This document shows positions 1 to 10,073 of a DNA stretch of 64,000 nucleotides, in pieces. Each line of letters begins with the position of its first letter. Position 1 is the stretch's first letter. The DNA comes from Pleurocapsales cyanobacterium LEGE 06147. GTDB taxonomy: Bacteria; Cyanobacteriota; Cyanobacteriia; Cyanobacteriales; Xenococcaceae. The notes beneath the pieces were generated by a model. It was not told the DNA's origin, ran no database searches, and worked only from the letters and a program-made list of their open reading frames with translations. The stretch lies in NCBI GenBank assembly GCA_015207585.1, contig JADEWQ010000012.1, positions 1 to 64,000 on the forward strand. The letters run 5' to 3'. The position numbers were made by a program, and so were the translations under genes.

Positions 1-2
1 TA

Positions 3-554
3 ATCAATGATATTAAAGAAAAATGGGGGAATAAGTTGACTATATCCTATTGGTGTCAAGATGAGACTAGATTAGGTTATCGCACAGAATCTGGTCAGAA
101 AATAACTAGAGCAGGAGTTAAACCAAAGCAAATTTTTCAATGGTATTACAATTACTACTATGTATATGGGTTGGTTGACCCATTAAAGGGCAGAAGCTTT
201 TTCTATGAATTCTCACATTTTAATTCTAATTGTTTAGGAGCTTTTTTAGAGCAATTTTCTCAAACATATAGTCAGGAAATACATATTATTCAACTAGACA
301 ATGCCTCAGTTCATACCGCACATAAACTAATAGTTCCTGACAAGGTAATTCTTTTCTTCCAGCCACCTTATTGTCCTGAACTTAATCCTATTGAGCGAGT
401 CTGGCAATACATAAAACAACGGCTTAAGAATTTATTTTTTACTAGTATTGATGATGTCAAATATAAAGTTGCTAATATTCTTAACTCCTTATCAGAGGAT
501 GTTATTCATTCTTTGACGGGTTGGCAATATATTTTAGATGCTTTATCTCTCTAG
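3..554 (+). mobile_element. IS630-family transposase, 5'-truncated by window edge
   Basis: DDE transposase of the IS630/Tc1-mariner superfamily, which cuts and rejoins insertion-sequence ends. The reading frame is open back to the first bases of the window, so the N-terminal helix-turn-helix part lies outside. The visible part holds the whole catalytic core: first Asp in WCQDETRLG, second Asp in QLDNASVH, and the Glu in NPIERVWQ. A TTG at 36 could be read as a start, but upstream in-frame codons continue the family pattern, so it is probably internal. It ends with a normal stop. I saw no terminal inverted repeat just downstream. The family call is firm; whether the full copy is intact cannot be judged. 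Confidence 0.85.
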
Positions 555-620
555 CTACTTTTGAGAATTGGTATCATTTTCTACCTATTCATGCAAGAGA
601 TCTAATATACAAAAGCTAAA

Positions 621-1874
621 TTATTCTTCACTATCTAATGGGGAAGGATATTCTAAAGCATGTTCGACAAGCTCGACAATTGAATTTTTGTTTTCATAAA
701 GCATGACTAAATGATCCCTTGCTCTTGTCATTGCTGTATACAAGCCAGCCTTTTCTGGAAAATCTTTATCTCGATCTTCAGTATTTTCTGTAAGGCGATC
801 GATTCCTGCTATGATAACAGCATCAAATTCTACTCCTTTTAAGGCATTCCAAGAATCAACTACTACATAGGGTCTGGTTACAATATTTAAATCTCTTTCC
901 TGAGAAGAATTTGGCGCATGATGGTTAATTTGTAATTCGTTTAGTTCTCTACTAATTTCTATTTTTAAATCTTTTGCTTGGGGATGAATTAATATACCAA
1001 TTGAAGATTCTGGATGAGTGTTTAAAGCATCTTTAACTTGCCTAGCAATTTGACTTGCCATGTCTTCATAATAAACTTCTAGAATAAGTGGTTGAATATT
1101 AGAACTTCTAGATAGCTTTTTTCTTGGTTCGATAATACTGCCAAGATCTGGAGTATTTTTAATTCTTCCTTCTTCATCCCGTTCTCGCTTTTCCACTCTC
1201 ATATTTGCACCAGCTAAAGCTGGCTTAATAAAACTCCAAGCTAGCTCTAAAATTTCTGGCGAATTGCGATAATTTAGATCGAATATTTGAGAACGACCTC
1301 CTGGAATATTAATTCCTAAATCTTTCCAACTCCAAGTTGATTTTCTTCTATGAGGCTGTCCATAAATCGATTGAGTATTATCGTAAACAATAAAAAAAGA
1401 ATCAGTCTCTGGATTTAATACTTCTAAAAGTCCTTGAAACCATTCATCATAAAAATCTTGAGCTTCATCTACTAAGATTGCTTGATATTTTAAATTAAAA
1501 TTTTTAGTTAATTTAATAATATTTTTTCTGGTATTGTCTTTTCTATCCCAATTATAGTCGTATTTAAATGTATCCCATGCCCATTTATGAAAAGTAGTAC
1601 AATCTACATTTTTACTTATTCCTTTTTCTTGCAGTTTAGATTTAAGCCAACCATTCATATAACGGTTATAAGTCAAAATTAAAATATCATCAAAATCTTC
1701 TAATAGTTTTTCAGCTCTATTACGCAGAACCAAAGATTTACCAGATCCAGCTACGCCACGAATAATTGCTGCACCTTCTGGTCTAAAATTTTTGGCTCTA
1801 GTTTGTTCTCGATCTAATTCTTCACGAGTTAGTCTTTGTGCAATGCTTTGCTCAAAATTAATCCATTGATTCAT
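621..1874 (-). CDS. Compact UvrD-like superfamily 1 helicase/ATPase
   Basis: 417-residue SF1 ATPase, likely acting on DNA. Motif I (Walker A, GVAGSGKS) is at residues 40-47, motif II DEAQDF at 136-141, a motif III-like segment YDNTQSIY at 164-171, LNYRNSPEI at 200-208, and a motif VI TAMTRARDHL near 385. It is much shorter than UvrD or PcrA (about 720 residues), so it lacks the large 1B/2B insertions. It resembles the helicase part of NERD-type nuclease-helicases without the nuclease domain. It is the last of a minus-strand run (pAgo, Uma2, helicase), 122 bases beyond the Uma2 gene. A defence role is inferred from the neighbours only. Confidence 0.85.
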   Translation of the reverse strand: MNQWINFEQSIAQRLTREELDREQTRAKNFRPEGAAIIRGVAGSGKSLVLRNRAEKLLEDFDDILILTYNRYMNGWLKSKLQEKGISKNVDCTTFHKWAWDTFKYDYNWDRKDNTRKNIIKLTKNFNLKYQAILVDEAQDFYDEWFQGLLEVLNPETDSFFIVYDNTQSIYGQPHRRKSTWSWKDLGINIPGGRSQIFDLNYRNSPEILELAWSFIKPALAGANMRVEKRERDEEGRIKNTPDLGSIIEPRKKLSRSSNIQPLILEVYYEDMASQIARQVKDALNTHPESSIGILIHPQAKDLKIEISRELNELQINHHAPNSSQERDLNIVTRPYVVVDSWNALKGVEFDAVIIAGIDRLTENTEDRDKDFPEKAGLYTAMTRARDHLVMLYENKNSIVELVEHALEYPSPLDSEE

Positions 1875-1996
1875 GTTTATTTTGCCTGAAAAGACTATAT
1901 CGCAAATATAGACTTAATTTTTGAAAACGTCTTTAGACAAAATTACGGATAGTAGCAGTACTTAAAAAAATAAATAATTAGTACAACAAAAAGACT

Positions 1997-2569
1997 CTAC
2001 CAAATTGGTTCGAGATCGAGTACAAATCCAGGTAAAATACCTTCTCCTGATAAATTAGTAGGGGAATCTAAAATTGTAACTGCTTGACCTGGACGATAAA
2101 TTTCGACTTGCTTAAACTTGCGGTTAATTAACCAAGCTAATTTAGTACCATTGTCTATATATTCTTTCATTTTTTCCTGAGTTACTTTTAAACTATCAGT
2201 AGGAGAAAGTAGCTCGATCGCCAAATCAGGATAAAGAGGAATAAATTTTTCTTTTTGCTCATCAGTTAAAGTATTCCAGCGGGTTAATCTTACCCAAGAA
2301 GCATCAGGAGAACGATTTGCACCATTAGGTAATTTAAACCCAGTGGAAGAATCAAAAGCAATTCCAGTACCGTCAATCTCTGTCCAATTAAAAAGTTGTT
2401 GTGTTATTTTTCCACTGCGATTGCCTGTTTCTCCCCCCGTGGGTGGCATAACAATTAATTCTCCGTTAGCACTGCGTTCTAATCTGAGATCGCGATTATC
2501 TTGGCATAACTGAAAAAATTGCTCGTCTGTTAATTGAAGGGATTGGAAATTAATTTTTAGAGCAGTCAT
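1997..2569 (-). CDS. Uma2 family (DUF820) putative endonuclease
   Basis: 190-residue member of the Uma2/DUF820 group, a PD-(D/E)XK-fold family greatly expanded in cyanobacteria and of unproven biological role. The core is visible: RSPDASWV supplies the Asp, DLAIELLSPTD the Glu region, then KMKEYIDNGTKLAWLI with the helix and basic residues. The N-terminal LTDEQFFQLCQDNRDLR and MPPTGGETG are also typical. Length is normal for the family. It lies between the pAgo and helicase genes on the same strand, with a 160-base gap upstream that holds a palindromic repeat. Two further Uma2 genes occur near the right end of the window, so its place beside pAgo may be chance. Confidence 0.85.
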   Translation of the reverse strand: MTALKINFQSLQLTDEQFFQLCQDNRDLRLERSANGELIVMPPTGGETGNRSGKITQQLFNWTEIDGTGIAFDSSTGFKLPNGANRSPDASWVRLTRWNTLTDEQKEKFIPLYPDLAIELLSPTDSLKVTQEKMKEYIDNGTKLAWLINRKFKQVEIYRPGQAVTILDSPTNLSGEGILPGFVLDLEPIW

Positions 2570-2616
2570 TTTCTTGTTCCTAAATGATTTGTGAAAACTT
2601 CTAACAATAATCAGGG

Positions 2617-2665
2617 GTAGGGACGCTCGCTGCGCTGCTCCTACGGCGACAGGTCACGTCCCTAC
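2617..2665. repeat. GTAGGGACG palindromic repeat, copy A1
   Basis: A 49-bp element bounded by inverted ends GTAGGGACG and CGTCCCTAC, with a GC-rich centre. It is nearly identical to copy A2 inside the HUH transposase gene at 5237-5285. The 28-bp copies at 5589-5616 and 11932-11959 share the same ends. It resembles the REP or MITE-like hairpins that HUH transposases mobilise. Confidence 0.8.
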
Positions 2666-2729
2666 AGGAGTCTCTAATATTAATGGTACAGAGGCGATCG
2701 CTCCCTTAAAATCTCTTGTAATAACGAGT

Positions 2730-4878
2730 TTATGCAAAAAAAATCTTTTGGCGATCGACTCCTTGCAGAATTCCTACTTCCCCTATCCGTTGAACTGTTT
2801 TTGCCATTTTGTCAGCAAAATGAATGACATATGGTAAACGGCTAAAGGAATAACCGCTAGCTGGATTTAACAGACAAAGAAGATCTACTTGCTTGGCTAA
2901 AGTTTCTAAGGGATAGAAACAGTGCATTGCCAAAGTCTCTGATTACTTGTAAAGGACGCGCGCTTCCTCCTGCTATAGCTTGAGAAGTAACGATTCGGAA
3001 AGTATTACCATTTTTAGAAAGTATTGCTGTTCCTGGTTTTGCATCGTTTAAATGTTCTGATTGGTAGGGTAGAATTGCCATTCTTCCCGCACCACTTTTT
3101 CTTATTCCTAAAAGATCCGCGGCAATATTCTCTTTTAATAAAGCTGCGACAGTCTCTTCAAATTCATCACATTGTATAAAGCCGTCTCGAAGCAGCAATA
3201 CACGCTTAGGAAGTCTATTTTCTATTCGTCGAAATCTATTGATAATATTGGCAACAGTCCGTAATACCGCTTGTCCGTTTAGTTTTTCTCCTGGTTGTGC
3301 TTCGGGAAGTTCCCAGCCTAAACTTTGTCCGTTGGCTAAAATCGCAAAAGCACTAGTTCCGTAATATAAATTTCTATTAGTTCCTGCATCAAAACCAATT
3401 ACTACTTCGGCTGCGTATTCATCTTGTAAAGGTTCTAATCCAACTGGTTGCCACTTTGCCTTAAGTAGCAAACCTAAAATGATGTTAACAGCTCGATAGT
3501 CATCTCTTTTAGGCATCGGTTGCATAAATTGAAGAGCAATATTAGCTTCTAAAGCTTCTCTCTGAAGTTGAGCCTTTTCGGTATTTTGTAGCCAGGGACT
3601 AACTACTAAAACTGTATGGGTACCTCGATCTGACCAAGCTTGCCAGAATTGCTTGCGAGTCAATAAACTATCAGGTAAATCGTTGGTTTTCTTGGCTGGT
3701 TCTAAGAAAATATCTATGCCACTTCTTTTAGCTACATCTTCTAGCTTATTGCTAATAAATTCTGACCAATTACCATTTCCAGTTAAATCCAAACAACCGA
3801 ATTGTTTTTCTCCTGTACGAAAACAACCTTGTTTTAGACTTGCTTCTGGTTTAGAAACTTTTTTTGATTTAGTTAAAAGTAAAGGAGATCCCTTTCTCAG
3901 AATAGTTCCTTGAGTTTTTTGGGGTTTCGTTTCCCTTTCAACGTTATAGATTTTATTAGCAAGCCATTTAGCAACATTTTCTGCTTTCTCAAAACGCTGT
4001 TGAGGAAGTTGACGAATTTGTGTAAACACTTTAGCTGCTTCTTTTGAACCGCGATCTTTTAAACAGCTAAGAATTTCCATGGTTATGCTTGGTCTAAGTC
4101 GAGTAGAAAGATGAGGTAATTCCTTACCTTTGCTACTAATATAAACAACACGAGCATTGCGAATTTCTGCTTCTGTTGCTTTGTTTTTAGCCATGTTGCG
4201 ATGATAATTAGCTAAACTTCCCGAAGGAATCATAGTAGTTTCTGGATTTTCATCGCTAATTCTCACCAATTTCCAAGAGCGATCGTCATAAGTATTACGA
4301 ACCCAGTCAATAGGTATGTCGGGATAAGTTTGCAACCATTGTTCGAGTGTCCGAGAAGTATAAAAACGATGATGAGTATCAATTTCGGCAAAAACTACTC
4401 CTGAACGAGCGAGAATGATATCTAAATTAACTCCTGTATGAACTTCCCAACCCGAGTCTTGTAAAATAACCTTGTCTGCATTCCACCAAATAAACCCTCC
4501 TTCTGGCGATCGCTCGACCCGATTTTTGGCAGATTTATCTCTGAGTTTCCAACCCAACCAACGTCTTTCTAATCTTTCTAAAGCTTCTCGTTCATTTTCT
4601 TTGGCTGGATTGAGCAGTTGTGTACCTTGCGCTCGCAATAGCCAATTTTCACCCTGTAGGTATTTATCTGCTATTACTTCTTTGGTAATTATGGTCGAAC
4701 CAAATCTTACTCCTGACGTGCCAATGTTCCAGGTAATTCGATTAATTGCTGAATATTCTTTTCCTAGTTCTGGAGATGAATTAAATGTGTAAGTATAAAT
4801 TTGTACAGTTCTTTCAGCTTCGGTGAGATGTTTAACAGAAAACCGATTGAGAAAAACTTCAATAGCAAAATTATTCAT
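2730..4878 (-). pseudogene. Long prokaryotic Argonaute (pAgo), frameshifted near the 3' end
   Basis: Nucleic-acid-guided nuclease of the Argonaute family. The main frame (4878 to 2857) gives 673 residues. It has N/L1 and PAZ-like regions to about 270, MID about 380-485 and PIWI from about 490. Catalytic residues are D497 (FDAG), E531 (QPGEKL) and D565 (LLRDG), spaced 34 and 68 residues as in Thermus thermophilus Ago (D478, E512, D546). After VIRDFG the frame runs into unrelated residues and stops. The true PIWI end, with the fourth Asp in RLPYVIHFADK 27 residues from the terminus, is in the +1 frame at 2730-2933. Dropping one T from the TTT at 2932-2934 restores a 715-residue protein. It may be a recent pseudogene, a variant or a sequencing error. 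Confidence 0.88.
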
Positions 4879-4929
4879 TAAATTAATTAGTTTTTACTGT
4901 ATTTAATAGAGCAAATTTTTACTTATATT

Positions 4930-5577
4930 CTATTGGTAATTAGAATTATTAAAAAACTTCTTTTCTTTAGATTTAAGCGATAAAATATTTGGATTATTTT
5001 CGTCTTCTGACCATTTAATAGGATTATTAACAATGTATTCGCGAATTTTATCTAAAGAACCATCATTACGGATAATATGTTCATAAAATCTAGGTTGCCA
5101 AGCAAAATTATTAAAACCATTTTGTTTACACCATCTGGTTACAGAAGATTTATAAGAACGAACAATCGTACTAAGCGACCCCGATTGAGGTGACAATTCT
5201 GACATTATTTGGGATAAATCATAATCATGATTTGGTGTAGGTACGTTCGCTGCGCTGCGCCTACGGCGACAGGTCACGTCCCTACAGGGGTTATCGGGAT
5301 TGTCGAGCGCTATAATTCCATGTAAATGATTGGGCATAATGATATATTCATCTAAATAGGTAGATTTTGAATGCTGAGATATTTCTAACCAAAATCTTTG
5401 GGCAATTTTACCAATAGAAGACAATTGCATTTGATGATTAATAATATTTCCGAAATAACAAATTTTTTGATGGGTACAAATTGTTACAAAATAATATCCA
5501 TTCCCTGCATAATTTCTATTGGGTAATCGAATCGATTTACGACGACAATTGATATTATTTAATGTCATGGTTGTCAC
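4930..5577 (-). CDS. REP-associated tyrosine transposase (RAYT-like, Y1 HUH family)
   Basis: Single-strand DNA transposase of the IS200/REP-associated HUH group, which recognises and nicks hairpin repeats. Visible motifs are YYFVTICTHQK at 29-38, the HUH pair HLH at 84-86 (IIMPNHLHGII) and a C-terminal block REYIVNNPIKW carrying the candidate catalytic Tyr. The longest frame starts with GTG at 5577; the ATG at 5568 is equally good. Residues 98-114 are encoded by a 49-bp GTAGGGACG repeat lying in the linker after the HUH block, and the frame stays open through it. Another copy lies 11 bases upstream of the start. pAgo begins about 50 bases downstream on the same strand. Confidence 0.85.
   Translation of the reverse strand: MTTMTLNNINCRRKSIRLPNRNYAGNGYYFVTICTHQKICYFGNIINHQMQLSSIGKIAQRFWLEISQHSKSTYLDEYIIMPNHLHGIIALDNPDNPCRDVTCRRRRSAANVPTPNHDYDLSQIMSELSPQSGSLSTIVRSYKSSVTRWCKQNGFNNFAWQPRFYEHIIRNDGSLDKIREYIVNNPIKWSEDENNPNILSLKSKEKKFFNNSNYQ
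5237..5285. repeat. GTAGGGACG palindromic repeat, copy A2, inside the RAYT gene
   Basis: Same 49-bp structure as the copy at 2617-2665 (first end GTAGGTACG, last end CGTCCCTAC). It lies wholly within the transposase reading frame and encodes an Arg-rich linker without breaking it. Confidence 0.8.
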
Positions 5578-5588
5578 AGATAAACCTT

Positions 5589-5616
5589 GTAGGGACGTAG
5601 CATGCTACGTCCCTAC
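5589..5616. repeat. GTAGGGACG perfect 28-bp palindrome, copy A3
   Basis: Perfectly self-complementary: GTAGGGACG, then TAGCATGCTA, then CGTCCCTAC with shared flanks. It sits 11 bases upstream of the RAYT-like transposase start and 38 bases past the chlH stop. It could also act as a hairpin at the end of chlH transcripts, though no T-run follows in that direction. Confidence 0.75.
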
Positions 5617-5654
5617 ACCATTACATTATTAGATTGCCCAGATCTAATTAAAAA

Positions 5655-8600
5655 TTATTCAATCCCTTCAATCCGATCTTCGACTTCTTGATACAATTCC
5701 CGCAGACGGTCTAAATTCTCCTCACTAGTTTCCCAGTAACCGCGACCGTTAACTTCTAACAACGTACCAACAATCTTGCGGAAAGAATTGGGGTTGAGGT
5801 TCATCAGTCGCTGACACATTTCGGGGTCATTAATAAAGGTAGTATTGACATCTTCGTAGACCCAATTATCAACTGCATCGGCGGTAGCACTCCAACCCAT
5901 GGTATTAACCAATCGCTTGGAGAGTTCTCGAACACCTTCGTAACCGTGATTGAGCATACCTTCGTACCATTTGGGATTTAGTAGTTTGGTACGGGCATCT
6001 AAACGGACGGTTTCGGAGAGAGTACGAACTTGGGCGTTAGCGGTTGTAGTATCGGCGATGTATGCTGCTGGTTTCTTAGCATCATCCCGTAAGCCAGAAA
6101 CTACTTTAGTTGGGTCGGAATCAAAGTAGTGAGATACGTCTGTGAGGCTTATCTCAGAAGAATCGAGGTTTTGAAAAGTTACTTCTGCTGTTTTTAAAGT
6201 CTTTTCCAATATTTTCCGGTTTTCCGCCATTATTCCTGGATTATCGGAGTCAAAAGAGAAAGACTTGCGTTTTAAATACATCTCTTGCAATTCTTTTTCT
6301 TCTTCCCAACTGCTATTTTCGACAGCTAGATTGATGTTAGAAGAGTAAGAACCAGAAGCATTGGAGAAAACGCGGGTAGCTGCCTGACGCAGGTTAATCC
6401 CCATTTCTTCTGCTTGGGCTAAAGCGTGTTTGCGAACGTAGTTCATCTCTACTGGTTCATTCGCTTCTGCTGCCATTTTGATTCCTCGATCGAGAAGATT
6501 CATCTGGTTGATAAAGAGGTCGCGGAAAACACCAGAACAATTAACTACTACATCGATACGGGGACGACCTAATTCTTCTAAGGGGATAAGTTCTAGTTTG
6601 TTAACTCTTCCCAAAGCATCGGGGACGGGACGAACGCCCACCATCCACATGATTTGGGCTAAGGATTCGCCGTAGGTTTTGATGTTATCGGTTCCCCAGA
6701 GAACGCAGGCGATGGTTTCGGGGTATTGACCGCCATTATCTATTTTTTGTCGTTCTAAAAGGCGATCGACAACAATTTTGGCAGATTTAACCGCAGCCAG
6801 AGTAGGAATAGCTTGGGGATCGAGGGCATGAATATTTTTACCTGTAGGTAATACATTGGGATTGCGGATGGGATCGCCTCCTGGTCCAGGAATAATGTAT
6901 TCTCCTTCTAAAGCCTTGATTAATGCCCCAAGTTCATTATCGGCACAAATTTGTTCGAGACAGAATTCTAGATATTCAAACAGTGGTTTGAGGACCTCGG
7001 TATCGACGTTTTTGTAACCAAGCTGATGTAAGGCTTCTACCCAGGGTGCTTTTTTGCCGAGATTAAAGAAGTTCAGTTTAGAGATAGCCGATACTCGTCC
7101 CTCAGTGTCTACTTGAGCTTTGACTAAGGCACTTACAGCAGCGCGGGTGGCTTGAGTAATTTCTTGCAATAATTGGACATCACTCAGAACGCCACGGTCG
7201 TTGTTAGCATAGATCTCATCAATATTGCGTCTGATGCTATTGGCAATAATGCGGGGTAGAGAGAGAATTCCTTCTTCTTCACGGTCTAAGCTGGCTATAT
7301 TAACCAGAGTTGCGATCGCTTCTTCTGCTGTTGGTGGTTTACCAATGACGTGCAAGCCACAGGGTAGCAGACGGGATTCGATTTCCATCAATTTTTTGTA
7401 GACCAAACCGACGATAGTATCTCTTTCTTCGGTATTCATGTCTTTGGCATCTTTATCTGGCAATGCGATATCTTTGTCTAGATTGACCAGCCGTGCCTTA
7501 TCTACTATGGTATTGACGATCTGAATACCTCGACTGCCATCTTTTAGGGTTTGGTAAGAACCAATTAGTTCCCCCAGTTCTTTTAACCCTTTGTATAAGC
7601 CAGCATTTTCTGCCGGCGGAGTTAGGTAAGAAATAGTTTCGGCGTAACTGCGACGTTTGGCAATAGTTGCTTCGGAAGGGTTATTAGCCGCGTAATAGTA
7701 CATATTAGGAATGGTACCGATCAGACTATCGGGATAACAGTCTCCAGACATTCCCATCTGCTTGCCTGGCATAAATTCCAAAGAACCGTGCGTACCGAAG
7801 TGCAATACGGTATCGGCATGCCAGACATGGTTTAAGTATGTATAATAAGCGGCAAAACCGTGGTGAGGACTGGCAGAACGCGAAAATAACAGGCGCATGG
7901 GATCGCCTTCATAACCAAAGGTAGGTTGTACGCCAATGAAGACGTTACCAAAATGCTTACCGTAAATAAGTAGATTTTGTCCATCACTGTTAAGATGTCC
8001 TGGTGGCGGTCCCCAATTTTCTTCTAAGCGAACGGAATAGGGAGTCAGCCTTTCATACTGTTGTACTGACATCTTATAGGCAATATTTAATTCTGGGGAA
8101 GCATATTGTGCTTGGGCATTGTGAATGACTGCTTCCATTAACTCTTGGGGTGAATTAGGTAAGTCTTGGACATCATAACCATTTCCTTGGAGGGCTTTCA
8201 TTACCTCGTAGATCGAACCAAAAACATCTAGATAAGCGGCAGTACCGACATTACCCTTATCCGGTGGAAAACTGAATACAGTAATGGCAATTTTCTTATC
8301 TAACTTGGGTTTTTTGCGCAGATTTGCCCATTTCATTGCCCGTTGAGCGATCGCTTCGATTCTATCTTGCAAGGCGATCGCCCTTCCCGTCATGCCATCT
8401 CTTCCAGAGAGAATAATTGGTTCGATTGCGCCATCTAGTTCGGGAATGGCAATTTGTAAGGCTACTTGAATCGGGTGTAGACCCAGATCGCTTGCTTCCC
8501 ATTCTTCCGTAGTTTGAAATACCAGGGGTAAAGCCACCATATAGGGACGATTGAGACTTTTTAAAGATTCTATTGCCTTGGGATGATCTTGACGGGCAGG

Positions 8601-9647
8601 ACCTCCTACCAGGGCAAATCCGGTTAAAGAAACAACTACATCTACTATAGGCTGGGGTTGCTTACCTTTTATACCTACTTCCCAAAAATAGGTATCTACT
8701 GGTTTAGAGAAATCCAAACCTCCGGCAAAGATAGCAATTACCCTCGCACCCATTGCCTCTAATTCCTGTACCATAGCAACGTAGTGGGCATCGTCTCCTG
8801 TAACCAGGTGAGTACGCTGAAGTACCAAACCAACACATGGTGCTAAAGGGTCTTTAATATCTTCAGAAATATCTTCGCGACTGTTAAACCAATTCAAATA
8901 TTCTTTGACATCCTCAAACATTTTGGGGGCAAGAGGATGCCAGATACCCATATCCGGGTAGACTATTGGTTCGGAGTATTCGACAGAAGTTTGTTGGCGT
9001 TTATCTTTATATACATATCTATCTGCCAGCATCAAGAGGAAGTTTTCTAAGTTCTCTGCATTACCCCCCAGCCAATACTGGAAACTAAGCATGAAATTTC
9101 TTGCATCCTGCGCCTTTTCAACGGGTAAATATTTTAAAACTTTAGGCAAGGTTCGCAATAGCTTCAGCATGGCATCCTGAAAAGAACTGCCAGAATTTTC
9201 TTTGCGTTTTTTCATAAACTGGGCGATCGCACTTTTGGACTGTCCCAGTTGCGCCATCGAAAAACTGCCCAACTTGTTCAGGCGCATTACTTCTGGCATC
9301 GAAGGAAAAACAATCGCAGCATCTAAGCGATCGCGATGGGGTTGGACTGCAGCTACTACCTTTTGGGCTAAATCTTCGATAAATACTAGAGACGCAATAA
9401 AAATATTAGCTTCTGAGATGTCTTTCTGGAAGTTTGCATAATTTTCCTCATCTCGCAATTCTTCAATTAAGTAGCCACTCAATTGAACGGCAAAATAGCG
9501 ATTATTGCAGTTAATGGATTTAGCTGCTTCTGTAAGAGTACTCTGATACTGAGGCTCTAGCACGACATAGACCACCTTGAGTAGATCGCGTCCATTTAGT
9601 TCTTCTGGTTTGACCCTGCGTATGGTGGACTTGACGTGAGTAAACAT
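5655..9647 (-). CDS. chlH: Magnesium chelatase subunit H
   Basis: Large porphyrin-binding subunit of magnesium chelatase. With ChlI and ChlD it inserts Mg2+ into protoporphyrin IX, the first committed step of chlorophyll synthesis. At 1330 residues it is the usual cyanobacterial length and is collinear from [17 protein letters not shown] to [15 protein letters not shown]. The CobN/BchH family core with [15 protein letters not shown] and [16 protein letters not shown] is intact. The start at 9647 is supported by a strong ribosome-binding site, AAGGAG, 10 bases upstream. It stands alone, with a 426-base AT-rich region upstream that probably holds its promoter. ChlH is often duplicated in cyanobacteria; this looks like the standard chlorophyll copy, not CobN. 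Confidence 0.97.
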   Translation of the reverse strand: MFTHVKSTIRRVKPEELNGRDLLKVVYVVLEPQYQSTLTEAAKSINCNNRYFAVQLSGYLIEELRDEENYANFQKDISEANIFIASLVFIEDLAQKVVAAVQPHRDRLDAAIVFPSMPEVMRLNKLGSFSMAQLGQSKSAIAQFMKKRKENSGSSFQDAMLKLLRTLPKVLKYLPVEKAQDARNFMLSFQYWLGGNAENLENFLLMLADRYVYKDKRQQTSVEYSEPIVYPDMGIWHPLAPKMFEDVKEYLNWFNSREDISEDIKDPLAPCVGLVLQRTHLVTGDDAHYVAMVQELEAMGARVIAIFAGGLDFSKPVDTYFWEVGIKGKQPQPIVDVVVSLTGFALVGGPARQDHPKAIESLKSLNRPYMVALPLVFQTTEEWEASDLGLHPIQVALQIAIPELDGAIEPIILSGRDGMTGRAIALQDRIEAIAQRAMKWANLRKKPKLDKKIAITVFSFPPDKGNVGTAAYLDVFGSIYEVMKALQGNGYDVQDLPNSPQELMEAVIHNAQAQYASPELNIAYKMSVQQYERLTPYSVRLEENWGPPPGHLNSDGQNLLIYGKHFGNVFIGVQPTFGYEGDPMRLLFSRSASPHHGFAAYYTYLNHVWHADTVLHFGTHGSLEFMPGKQMGMSGDCYPDSLIGTIPNMYYYAANNPSEATIAKRRSYAETISYLTPPAENAGLYKGLKELGELIGSYQTLKDGSRGIQIVNTIVDKARLVNLDKDIALPDKDAKDMNTEERDTIVGLVYKKLMEIESRLLPCGLHVIGKPPTAEEAIATLVNIASLDREEEGILSLPRIIANSIRRNIDEIYANNDRGVLSDVQLLQEITQATRAAVSALVKAQVDTEGRVSAISKLNFFNLGKKAPWVEALHQLGYKNVDTEVLKPLFEYLEFCLEQICADNELGALIKALEGEYIIPGPGGDPIRNPNVLPTGKNIHALDPQAIPTLAAVKSAKIVVDRLLERQKIDNGGQYPETIACVLWGTDNIKTYGESLAQIMWMVGVRPVPDALGRVNKLELIPLEELGRPRIDVVVNCSGVFRDLFINQMNLLDRGIKMAAEANEPVEMNYVRKHALAQAEEMGINLRQAATRVFSNASGSYSSNINLAVENSSWEEEKELQEMYLKRKSFSFDSDNPGIMAENRKILEKTLKTAEVTFQNLDSSEISLTDVSHYFDSDPTKVVSGLRDDAKKPAAYIADTTTANAQVRTLSETVRLDARTKLLNPKWYEGMLNHGYEGVRELSKRLVNTMGWSATADAVDNWVYEDVNTTFINDPEMCQRLMNLNPNSFRKIVGTLLEVNGRGYWETSEENLDRLRELYQEVEDRIEGIE

Positions 9648-10073
9648 AAATTTGATTCTCCTTTTGATGGGGCAACTATCTATCCAAACTAGGGGATAAG
9701 GAATTACCTTACCCAGATGACTCCTTCTGAAAGTTTTTTTATCAAAAAATGTTTCTCAAAATTCGACAAAGCCTATATTTGACACAATTTGATAGAAAAA
9801 ATGAAATATTTTGTTACAGATATTGACAAATTATCTGAGTATTCACTCAAATTTTCTTTACAAAAATTAATAATATATATTTTTGACAAAATAACTTAAA
9901 TAAGATATAGAGCGATCTCCTCAAACTTAGTTACTTAGAAGTATTAGTCAAGCGAAAAGATCGATGTAGTATTTTTACAGAGCGGAATTTAATTGTTATT
10001 TCTGCTATCGGTTTGATTAGAGAAAAGAAAGCAAGCAAGCGATGGTTAGTTTAAATAATCAGCTATCACACTA
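9648..10073. other. Divergent intergenic region between chlH and a GT39 gene
   Basis: 426 bases, AT-rich, between the divergent starts of chlH and the glycosyltransferase gene. It must contain at least the chlH promoter. Apart from the chlH ribosome-binding site I see no gene, tRNA, clear hairpin or recognisable operator. Confidence 0.6.

Noticed and set aside
2730-2933. Independent small gene starting with TTG at 2933
   Set aside because: Its sequence is the C-terminal PIWI part of the pAgo and begins exactly at the frameshift, so it is not a gene of its own.
2857-2940. Programmed ribosomal frameshifting in pAgo
   Set aside because: I see no recognised slippery sequence, stop codon at the shift site or following RNA structure. 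A simple one-base insertion in the TTT run is more likely.
5589-5616. Intrinsic terminator for chlH
   Set aside because: The palindrome is perfect but lacks a following T-run on the minus strand and belongs to a dispersed repeat family.
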